Shown here one piece after another: positions 1-5,163 of a DNA stretch of 8,348 bases. Source of the stretch: an uncultured Prevotellaceae bacterium. GTDB lineage: Bacteria > Bacteroidota > Bacteroidia > Bacteroidales > Muribaculaceae. The notes beneath the pieces are model-generated. The model ran no database searches, was not told the origin of the DNA, and worked only from the letters and a program-made list of their open reading frames with translations. Position numbers and translations under genes: made by a program. Position 1 is the first letter of the stretch, and each line of letters begins with the position of its first letter. The DNA lies in NCBI GenBank assembly GCA_905210415.1, contig CAJLWM010000071.1, positions 1 to 8,348 on the forward strand. Direction: 5' to 3'.

Positions 1-1
1 C

Positions 2-124
2 GCCGTTATCGGCGGTCTTACCTTCTCTACACTGCTCACCCTATTGTTCGTGCCTACACTCTATTGTGTATTCGCTTACAACGGCGTGAAACGTCAACGC
101 AGAAAACTCAGAAAGGCTGCATAA
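2..124 (+). CDS. C-terminal end of an RND-family efflux transporter (partial)
   Basis: Only the last 40 codons are present; the reading frame enters from the left edge. The visible tail contains IGGLTFSTLLTLLFVPTLY, which matches the final transmembrane helix of AcrB/CusA-type RND inner-membrane pumps. A basic cytoplasmic tail of alternating Arg and Lys follows, as is usual after that helix. RND pumps use the proton gradient to expel drugs, detergents or metal ions through a periplasmic adaptor and an outer-membrane channel. The PII-like gene just downstream would fit a heavy-metal (CusA/CzcA-type) pump, because such PII-like genes are known to accompany them. The substrate-determining regions lie outside the window, so a multidrug (HAE-type) pump cannot be excluded. 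Confidence 0.82.
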   Translation, partial: AVIGGLTFSTLLTLLFVPTLYCVFAYNGVKRQRRKLRKAA

Positions 125-142
125 CAAGAATTTTATCATAAT

Positions 143-172
143 CCTTGCTGCACCATGCTTGGTGCAGCAGGG
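143..172 (+). promoter_or_regulatory. Strong intercistronic hairpin between the RND gene and the PII-like gene
   Basis: The arms 146-155 (tgctgcacca) and 160-169 (tggtgcagca) are perfectly complementary around a four-base loop. Bases 143-145 and 170-172 extend the stem to 13 pairs with one G-U. No T-tract follows (the next bases are cattatca), so it is not a canonical intrinsic terminator. It could protect the upstream mRNA from 3' exonucleases, set the ratio of pump to PII-like protein, or act as a partial terminator. Its role is inferred; the structure is read directly. Confidence 0.55.
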
Positions 173-203
173 CATTATCAAACAATAGCATTAACATTAC
201 ACA

Positions 204-497
204 ATGAAATCAATATTTATAGCATTCGACCAAGCATACTACGATGACATCATCGAAGTGCTTACACGCAGCAACGCCCGCGGATTCACCGCTTGGCAAG
301 ACGTGCAAGGACGCGGATCTAAAACTGGCGACCCTCACTACGGATCACACGCATGGCCATCTGTGGCAAATGCCGTTATCACTATCGTAGACGACAAGCA
401 AGTGGAAGGCATCCTCAACAAGCTGCACGAGATGGACCTCGCCCGTCCTAAACTGGGTCTGAGAGCATTCGTTTGGAACATCGAAGCTTCAATCTAA
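204..497 (+). CDS. Small PII-like signalling protein associated with an RND efflux pump
   Basis: The product has 97 residues, slightly shorter than classical GlnB/GlnK (about 112). The N-terminus MKSIFIAFDQAYYDDIIEVL fits the first strand and helix of the PII ferredoxin-like fold. The stretch GRGSKTGDPHYGSH (about residues 36-49) occupies the T-loop position, and ANAVITIVDDKQVEGILNKL (56-75) fits the second strand and helix. The classical uridylylated Tyr51 context and the nitrogen-sensor signature are not recognisable, so a role in ammonium control is unlikely. PII-like proteins beside CusA/CzcA pumps are a known divergent branch thought to sense metals or small ligands. The gene starts 79 bases after the RND stop on the same strand and probably shares its transcript. 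The start has no Shine-Dalgarno sequence. The fold call is fairly firm; the ligand is unknown. Confidence 0.72.
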   Translation: MKSIFIAFDQAYYDDIIEVLTRSNARGFTAWQDVQGRGSKTGDPHYGSHAWPSVANAVITIVDDKQVEGILNKLHEMDLARPKLGLRAFVWNIEASI

Positions 498-510
498 AGA
501 AACGATTAGT

Positions 511-552
511 CCCAAATCAGCCATTAGGGTTTCCCCTAATGACCGGATTTGG
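511..552. repeat. Palindromic repeat, head-to-head pair of the CCAAATCGG-CATTAGG unit
   Basis: The left unit 511-529 (cccaaatcagccattaggg) and the right unit 534-552 (its near reverse complement) form a long hairpin. Bases 512-518 pair with 546-552 and 522-529 pair with 534-541, around a four-base loop and a small internal bulge. The same unit recurs at 570-584, 4944-4960, 5108-5125, 7572-7589 and 7643-7660. Both units here resemble the right end of the composite elements further along the window, joined back to back. It sits 13 bases after the PII-like gene. Confidence 0.75.
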
Positions 553-569
553 ATTCATCAACCATACAT

Positions 570-592
570 CAAATTCGGGCACTAAAAGCCCC
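570..592 (+). repeat. Further copy of the intergenic repeat unit (left-end type)
   Basis: The bases caaattcgggca at 570-581 match 4945-4956 exactly over 12 positions, including the double-T variant that marks left ends of the composite element. After 581 similarity falls off (actaaaag here, attagagc there). A small local stem gggc (577-580) with gccc (588-591) is also possible. With the palindrome at 511-552 this makes a cluster of three units between the PII-like gene and its terminator. Confidence 0.5.
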
Positions 593-608
593 TCTTGAGC
601 AAAACGTT

Positions 609-651
609 ATCAGGCGGATAGATAAGCGTGAGTGCTATCTATCCGCCTGAT
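609..651 (+). terminator. Rho-independent terminator after the PII-like gene
   Basis: A perfect 16-base stem (609-624 with 636-651, core caggcggatagat) encloses an 11-base loop and is followed by tttctcatt. The tail is only moderately T-rich, but the stem is very strong and lies between convergent units. It probably ends the RND/PII-like transcript. Confidence 0.7.
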
Positions 652-706
652 TTCTCATTCCACTTATCCTACAAAACTCTTGACTTTTATTTATATTTAG
701 CGGACA

Positions 707-752
707 GTAATAATAAAAAAAACACACGGACCTCAACTTTGAAATCCGTGTG
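707..752 (-). terminator. Terminator downstream of tRNA-Thr
   Basis: Read on the minus strand, bases 752-745 (cacacgga) pair with 730-723 (tccgtgtg). The stem is followed at once by eight T residues (the A-run at 715-722 on the plus strand) and then an AT-rich stretch. The first stem base lies 9 bases beyond the tRNA 3' end, as expected for the end of a tRNA transcript. Confidence 0.85.
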
Positions 753-760
753 CTATTAAG

Positions 761-833
761 AGCCACAAGCGGGACTCGAACCCGCGACCGTCTCGTTACG
801 AATGAGATACTCTACCGACTGAGCTATTGTGGC
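761..833 (-). tRNA. tRNA-Thr (anticodon CGT)
   Basis: The reverse strand folds into a 73-base cloverleaf. It has the acceptor stem GCCACAA/TTGTGGC, the D arm GCTC-AGTCGGTA-GAGT, an anticodon arm with loop TTCGTAA, a 5-base variable loop, and the T arm GCGGG-TTCGAGT-CCCGC. The anticodon is CGT (plus-strand bases 798-800), which reads ACG threonine codons. The 3' CCA is not encoded and must be added after transcription. The closing pair of the anticodon stem is A31-C39, a mismatch that tRNAs can tolerate. The gene lies 75 bases behind the DUF4270 stop codon, with its own terminator. Confidence 0.95.
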
Positions 834-894
834 TGGAATCTCTGCCCCGCCTGGGCTTGCTACACCATTGGCAAACATCCACGCGAGGCGAGTG

Positions 895-902
895 CAAAGT
901 TA
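895..902 (-). promoter_or_regulatory. Possible -7 promoter box for tRNA-Thr
   Basis: The minus strand reads TAACTTTG, an exact match to the Bacteroidota -7 consensus TAnnTTTG, preceded by an A/T-rich stretch. Transcription would begin near 890 and give a leader of roughly 57 bases before the tRNA. No TTTG-like -33 box is found 18-21 bases upstream, so the call rests on one box. The tRNA could instead be processed from the DUF4270 transcript. Confidence 0.4.
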
Positions 903-908
903 ATTATT

Positions 909-2345
909 TTATTTCTTTTTTGTGTAAGTCAATCTCACTTTTGCTTTCGCAAGATTTAGGCGTGCCATAGCTGGTTGCGACACTGCTGGCGCCACCTTGG
1001 TAAGCACCGAACTTGACGCAGAGCTATAATAGTAAGAATAATTGCTCGACACTGTCTCTGTGGTCAAATCCACTGGGATAAGCGAGATGTTCTCATCTTC
1101 GTCGCTCACGCCATTGCCCTTTTCAAGCAGGTCTTTGATGTACTCGCGCATTCCGCTGAACACATACATCTTCTTGCTCGAATCGTAGTTGCCCACATAA
1201 GAGCGACAACCATCGGTGAGCTTATTCTCATTGAAGAAGGCATCCTTCTCGCTCGAACGAATCAACATCACATTCGACGGAGGCAAGATGCCATAGTCGT
1301 TGTCGATGCTCTCGGCTGGTATCTCAAGGCGAAGTTCGTTAATAACCTTCAATGCATCGCCATCCAACTCATACTTGCCAATGATTTCTCTAATTGGAAT
1401 CTTGATATCGACTTGATAGCCTTGCGGTGCCACCAATAGCGCTTCACCGTCAGCCACAGCCTTCTTCAGTTTGTCAGAGACATTCAATTTGATGATGTTG
1501 TTAACAAGGATTTCAGGAGTTACTGCCATATAACCTGCCGAGTCGGTGACAATGGTGTCGGTACCGAAATCGGTCTTATACTTGCGGTGGTAAAGCACTT
1601 CCAACTCAGTATTGACAAAGTTGGTCACGCGTCCGCTACCATAAGTGCTCTTAATATAAAATCCTGGGAAGAACTTTGAGAACTCATCTGGATTCTTGAA
1701 AGTCTCCGGATTTTTCTTGTATTCGCGCAGCATAGATTGTGCAATCTCTTTAGGCAAATCCACGCGAGCCTCACGTATTTGGTAATACGATTTTTTGTAG
1801 GTAGTGGTGTTTGTATACGATTTGATGTGCGCCAAACGCTCTGCGCTGCTCTTGTCCATATCCGACATAGTGTAGGTGGTAGTAGCCAGCACTTTGTTCT
1901 CGTCGTAGTAATCCTTTGGATCGAAGTCGCTGTATATCGGGTTAGGCAATGGCTTATTGAGCTTGTAAACACTCATCTGCATTGGCACGATAGAGTCGCC
2001 AGTGAAACCGCTCTGAGCATAGGTGAGCATCACCAAGCGCACGCGGTCGATAGTTTCCTCTGTCACACCCTCTGTGACGAGATTTCCCACTGGCATCATT
2101 TCCGTAACCACACCCGACGACATTGTACCGAAATTCTCGGCGGCAATCTCACCAACGAGTTGTGTAGAAGTGCGAGCCTTTACACGAGGAATCTCCACTG
2201 AGTGACCCGTAACGGCAAACGAAGAATCTGCCACCACCGACACCACAGTGTCTGAGAGCGAGTTACCAACATTGGAATTATCCTCGCAAGAATAGCCCAT
2301 GCCCACCAGTAGAATGGCCGATATATAGAAGAATAATTTTTTCAT
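909..2345 (-). CDS. DUF4270-family lipoprotein
   Basis: The 478-residue product begins with a lysine pair and a hydrophobic stretch (residues 4-17), then GYSC with the lipidated cysteine at 20. The lipobox is slightly weak (Gly at -3). The mature N-terminus C-E-D-N is acidic, which resembles the surface-export signals of Bacteroidota lipoproteins, so an outer-leaflet location is possible. The segment after it (DSSFAVTGHSVEIPRV; a G-E-I-A-A-E-N-F-G turn; M-M-P-V-G-N-L) and the many Ser/Tyr/Lys residues near the C-terminus match the DUF4270 pattern known only from Bacteroidota. Its function is unknown. It starts 39 bases after the stop of the GT5-like gene on the same strand, and the pairing of the two appears to be conserved in Bacteroidales, though I cannot verify that here. 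Confidence 0.8.
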   Translation of the reverse strand: MKKLFFYISAILLVGMGYSCEDNSNVGNSLSDTVVSVVADSSFAVTGHSVEIPRVKARTSTQLVGEIAAENFGTMSSGVVTEMMPVGNLVTEGVTEETIDRVRLVMLTYAQSGFTGDSIVPMQMSVYKLNKPLPNPIYSDFDPKDYYDENKVLATTTYTMSDMDKSSAERLAHIKSYTNTTTYKKSYYQIREARVDLPKEIAQSMLREYKKNPETFKNPDEFSKFFPGFYIKSTYGSGRVTNFVNTELEVLYHRKYKTDFGTDTIVTDSAGYMAVTPEILVNNIIKLNVSDKLKKAVADGEALLVAPQGYQVDIKIPIREIIGKYELDGDALKVINELRLEIPAESIDNDYGILPPSNVMLIRSSEKDAFFNENKLTDGCRSYVGNYDSSKKMYVFSGMREYIKDLLEKGNGVSDEDENISLIPVDLTTETVSSNYSYYYSSASSSVLTKVAPAVSQPAMARLNLAKAKVRLTYTKKK

Positions 2346-2384
2346 AACAGCAAATGTATTGCTAATTGTTGTTTAAAAATTGCT

Positions 2385-3194
2385 TTATAGCGATTTATAG
2401 AAGTCTACGTAGACTTGCGCATCCACATCGTCGCCGCTTGTGCATGGCATAAATGGTTTTCCCGAATCCTTAATGAATTGCTCAAGTTCTGGATCAAGGT
2501 TAGCACAATGCGAAATCACACCATCGCAGTTAGCGATAGCCAATTTAGTGAGAGCCTTATAATCTACTGGCTTACCCATGATACCCTTCAACGTATCGTC
2601 AGAGATGCCATCAGCCTTCATCTTCTCGCCCATGCGAGCGTCGAGAGCAGCAGGCATATCATCGTCGTAGATAGAATATACCACCTTAGCATCGCGGAAC
2701 GAAGGATCTTCGTTGTAGTATTGCTTGAGGTAAACAGTGGTCAAAGCCGAAATCCAGCCAGCGCAGTGCACGATATCTGGGTTCCAACGCAACTTCTTCA
2801 CTGTCTCAAACACACCACGCACAAAGAAGATGCTTCTCTCGTCGTTGTCTTCGGCAGAAGTAGCAGTTTCCAATCCTTTGCAGATATTGCGTGAGAAATA
2901 GTCGTCGTTGAAGATGAAGTATACTTGAAGTCGTGCTGGCTGAAGTGTAGCCACCTTGATAATCAATGGGTGGTCGGTATCATCGATTACAATATTCACG
3001 CCCGACAGACGTATTACTTCATGTAGCTGATTGCGACGCTCATTGATGCAGCCATACTTAGGCATGAACGTACGCACCTCATAGCCAGCTTCCTGCACGC
3101 GTTGAGGCAAAAATTGTCCGGCTGTTGCCAATGTCGACGCCGGCAAATAAGGAGAAATCTCCTGTGATACAAATAATACCTTGTTGAAATCCAT
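2385..3194 (-). CDS. Half-length glycogen/starch synthase-like protein (GT5 N-terminal domain only)
   Basis: The 269 residues align in outline with the N-terminal Rossmann domain of GlgA. They have an opening strand KVLFVSQEISPY (5-16), EAGYEVRTFMPKYG (35-48), a conserved DER-SIFFVRGVFETVK region (118-133) and PDIVHCAGW (139-147), the counterpart of GlgA PDVVHAHDW. Two things are missing. The K-T-G-G-L nucleotide-sugar loop reads P-A-S-T-L (18-22), losing the lysine and both glycines. The entire C-terminal GT-B domain, which binds ADP-glucose in GlgA (about 480 residues in all), is absent. The 39 bases before the next gene hold no remnant of it, so this is not a fresh truncation. Catalysis as a glycogen synthase is unlikely; a binding or regulatory role is inferred. 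A good promoter lies directly upstream. Confidence 0.78.
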   Translation of the reverse strand: MDFNKVLFVSQEISPYLPASTLATAGQFLPQRVQEAGYEVRTFMPKYGCINERRNQLHEVIRLSGVNIVIDDTDHPLIIKVATLQPARLQVYFIFNDDYFSRNICKGLETATSAEDNDERSIFFVRGVFETVKKLRWNPDIVHCAGWISALTTVYLKQYYNEDPSFRDAKVVYSIYDDDMPAALDARMGEKMKADGISDDTLKGIMGKPVDYKALTKLAIANCDGVISHCANLDPELEQFIKDSGKPFMPCTSGDDVDAQVYVDFYKSL

Positions 3195-3219
3195 TGATTC
3201 TTATAAACTAATTTAACTG

Positions 3220-3250
3220 CAAAGTTACGAAAAATTTTGCACTTTTCGAA
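3220..3250 (-). promoter_or_regulatory. Bacteroidota-type promoter for the GT5-like/DUF4270 unit
   Basis: On the minus strand a -33-like TTCG (plus bases 3247-3250, one mismatch from TTTG) is followed by exactly 19 bases and then TAACTTTG (3227-3220), a perfect TAnnTTTG -7 box. Transcription would begin near 3215, about 20 bases before the ATG at 3194. This is the best promoter in the window. Confidence 0.65.
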
Positions 3251-3291
3251 GTTTTAGTTGGCTCACTGATTGTTCATTCGGCTCATAACGG

Positions 3292-3396
3292 CACATTTTG
3301 CCACAGTTTTCACAATTTTAAGCATTTCCGCGCAGCGCTATAACTTTTTTTAGGCACATTTTCAGCACATCTTACTGCTATTTAGACACATCTTAC
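3292..3396. repeat. Helically phased CACATYTT direct repeats
   Basis: CACAT begins at 3292, 3355, 3366 and 3387. The first two copies continue as cacatttt (preceded by gg) and the last two as cacatcttac. The spacings of 63, 11 and 21 bases are close to 6, 1 and 2 helical turns, so all four copies would lie on the same DNA face. They fall between two divergent promoters and could be binding sites for a regulator. The AT-rich background makes chance possible. Confidence 0.35.
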
Positions 3397-3407
3397 CGCC
3401 CTTTGCT

Positions 3408-3439
3408 CTTGTGTAAATCACAAATATGTGCTTATTTTG
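3408..3439 (+). promoter_or_regulatory. Candidate promoter for ffh
   Basis: CTTG (3408-3411) is followed after 20 bases by TTATTTTG (3432-3439), one mismatch from TAnnTTTG. An imperfect inverted repeat caca-aata-tgtg (3419-3430) lies in the spacer. The transcript would start near 3443 with a leader of roughly 90 bases before the ATG at 3536. The evidence is only the two boxes. Confidence 0.4.
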
Positions 3440-3535
3440 CAAAGATTTTCACTCCCAACGTTTCGGCGGCGGTTTTCACACGTCGCTTTGACTGGGTATT
3501 TACAACAATAATAATACAAAAATCATATATAAATA

Positions 3536-4882
3536 ATGTTTGAGAATTTAAGCGAAAAACTCGAAAGATCATTTAAGGTACTTAAGGGCCAAGGCAAGAT
3601 TACCGAAATCAATGTGGCTCAAACCATGAAGGAAGTGCGCCGCGCGCTCCTTGATGCCGACGTCAATTATACAGTGGCTAAGCAATTCACCGACAAGGTG
3701 AAAGAAAAAGCCATCGGTCAAAACGTAATCAACGCATTGAATCCAAACCAACTCATGGTGAAGATTGTGCACGACGAATTGGCCGAACTTATGGGTGGCG
3801 AACAAGCCCAATTTAATGTTGACGGCAAGCCTGCAGTAATCCTTATGTCGGGTCTTCAAGGTTCTGGTAAGACCACCTTCTCAGGAAAGCTTGCCAACAA
3901 GTTGAAGCACGATAAAGGCAAACGTCCTTTGCTCGTGGCTTGCGACGTTTACCGTCCTGCCGCTATTGAGCAATTGAAGGTGCTTGGCGAACAAATCGGC
4001 GTACCTGTATATTCTGAACCTGAAAGCAAAGACCCAGTGCAAATCGCCCTCAACGCTATCGCTCAAGCTAAGCGCGACAACCTCGACTTGGTGATTGTCG
4101 ACACCGCTGGTCGCCTGGCTGTCGATGAGGAGATGATGAACGAGATCGAAGCCATCAAGCGCGCCATCAACCCAAGCGAAACCCTCTTCGTGGTTGACTC
4201 AATGACTGGTCAAGACGCAGTGAACACCGCTAAGGAATTCAACGACCGTCTCGACTTCGATGGCGTGGTGCTTACGAAGCTCGATGGTGACACTCGTGGT
4301 GGTGCTGCCCTTTCTATCCGCACCGTGGTCAACAAGCCTATCAAATTTGTGGGTACTGGCGAAAAGATGGAAGCCATCGACCCATTCCGCCCTGCAGGTA
4401 TGGCCGACCGTATCCTCGGCATGGGTGATATCGTCACCTTCGTTGACCGTATGCAACAGCAATACGACGAAGAAGAGGCTCGTAAGTTGCAAGCAAAAAT
4501 CGCAAAGAACAAGTTTGACTTCGACGACTTCATCAACCAGATACAACAAATCAAGAAGATGGGTAACATCAAAGACCTCGCTTCTATGATTCCTGGTGTG
4601 GGCAAAGCCATTAAGGATATCGATATCGACGACAACGCATTTAAGAGCGTTGAAGCTATCATCCAATCAATGACAAAATACGAACGCTCTCACCCTGAGG
4701 TGCTCAACACCGGCCGCTCAAGCAGCAGCCGCCGACAACGCATCGCCAAGGGTAGCGGCACCACCATCCAAGAGGTGAACCGATTGCTTAAGCAATTCGA
4801 CCAAACCCGAAAGATGATGAAGTTTGCCACAACGATGAAAAATCCGATGAAGGCAATGCAAAACCTTCGACGACACAAATAA
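3536..4882 (+). CDS. ffh: Signal recognition particle GTPase Ffh (SRP54)
   Basis: The 448-residue product is full length for Ffh. It binds 4.5S RNA and signal sequences emerging from the ribosome, and docks with the FtsY receptor to deliver membrane proteins. The N domain (about 1-95) includes RRALLDADVN. The G domain has the P-loop GLQGSGKT (106-113), DVYRPAA (137-143), DTAGR (189-193), TKLD (247-250) and GTGE (273-276). The methionine-rich M domain (about 300-448) carries the RNA-binding segment RRQRIAKGSG (399-408) and ends in a Met/Lys-rich tail. All motifs are intact. The start is fixed by homology (MFENLSEKLE); the sequence before it, atatataaat, has no Shine-Dalgarno. The gene stands alone, with a promoter region in front and a terminator behind. 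Confidence 0.97.
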   Translation: MFENLSEKLERSFKVLKGQGKITEINVAQTMKEVRRALLDADVNYTVAKQFTDKVKEKAIGQNVINALNPNQLMVKIVHDELAELMGGEQAQFNVDGKPAVILMSGLQGSGKTTFSGKLANKLKHDKGKRPLLVACDVYRPAAIEQLKVLGEQIGVPVYSEPESKDPVQIALNAIAQAKRDNLDLVIVDTAGRLAVDEEMMNEIEAIKRAINPSETLFVVDSMTGQDAVNTAKEFNDRLDFDGVVLTKLDGDTRGGAALSIRTVVNKPIKFVGTGEKMEAIDPFRPAGMADRILGMGDIVTFVDRMQQQYDEEEARKLQAKIAKNKFDFDDFINQIQQIKKMGNIKDLASMIPGVGKAIKDIDIDDNAFKSVEAIIQSMTKYERSHPEVLNTGRSSSSRRQRIAKGSGTTIQEVNRLLKQFDQTRKMMKFATTMKNPMKAMQNLRRHK

Positions 4883-4899
4883 GCAATAGTCTTTTTGCG

Positions 4900-4931
4900 C
4901 GAGCATCTATCGGATGAACGATAGATGCTCG
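4900..4931 (+). terminator. Terminator after ffh
   Basis: A perfect 13-base stem, cgagcatctatcg (4900-4912) with 4919-4931, encloses a six-base loop. The tail tgttgcttt is weakly T-rich. It lies 17 bases after the ffh stop. Its GAGCATCT core is shared with the folD terminator. Confidence 0.7.
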
Positions 4932-4943
4932 TGTTGCTTTAAA

Positions 4944-5127
4944 CCAAATTCGGGCATTAGAGCTTGGAAGGATTTCGGAATTTTAGAAGCGCAGATTTTG
5001 ATTGCTTTTTAATGAGTAATAGCAAGCTATTGCGAATTAAAAACAAGCAAAAGATGCCTTATAAAAAAAGAAAGACTCCAAGCAGTAGAAAAATCTTACA
5101 TTTACGGCCTAATGACCGATTTGGGTT
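4944..5127 (+). repeat. Composite intergenic element, long form (MITE/BIME-like)
   Basis: This 184-base element is bounded by inverted copies of the repeat unit: ccaaattcgggcattag at 4944-4960, and cctaatgaccgatttggg at 5108-5125. Inside them lies a second inverted pair, cttgga (4963-4968) and tccaag (5077-5082). By hand alignment, 4944-4979 matches the reverse complement of 7660-7625 at 28 of 36 positions, and 5071-5127 matches that of 7626-7570 at 50 of 57. The middle, about 4980-5070, has no counterpart there and is AT-rich with a small hairpin (5018-5031). The element starts 12 bases after the ffh terminator stem and ends 36 bases before the glycosidase start. It holds no credible coding sequence. 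Confidence 0.75.
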
Positions 5128-5163
5128 AAAAAGAATATTTTCCTCAAATCCGCTAATAAAAAC

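Larger units (their letters stand above)
3195..3535. promoter_or_regulatory. Divergent intergenic regulatory region between the GT5-like gene and ffh
   Basis: These 341 bases contain no convincing gene. They hold the minus-strand promoter at 3220-3250, a candidate plus-strand promoter at 3408-3439, and a set of CACAT direct repeats between them. The rest is AT-rich, with no terminator and no copy of the CCAAATCGG repeat found elsewhere in the window. Confidence 0.6.

Noticed and set aside
844..856. Small gccc/gggc hairpin between the DUF4270 gene and tRNA-Thr
   Set aside because: It has only four pairs and no T-tract in either direction, so it is not convincing as a terminator.
750..959. A plus-strand reading frame over the tRNA and the end of the DUF4270 gene
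   Set aside because: Its first half is the complement of tRNA-Thr and its second half the complement of the DUF4270 3' end; it is a shadow.
1737..2201. Long plus-strand reading frames inside the DUF4270 gene
   Set aside because: They are antisense frames of a well-supported lipoprotein gene and show no family resemblance or start context.
2351..2358. Minus-strand TACATTTG, an exact -7 box immediately before the DUF4270 start codon
   Set aside because: It would start transcription about two bases before the ATG, giving an almost leaderless mRNA, and no -33 box is found at 18-21 bases. Cotranscription from the promoter at 3220-3250 explains expression better.
5145..5157. caaatccgctaat, a possible eighth copy of the repeat unit before the glycosidase
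   Set aside because: It lacks several central bases of the unit and is short enough to be chance in AT-rich sequence.
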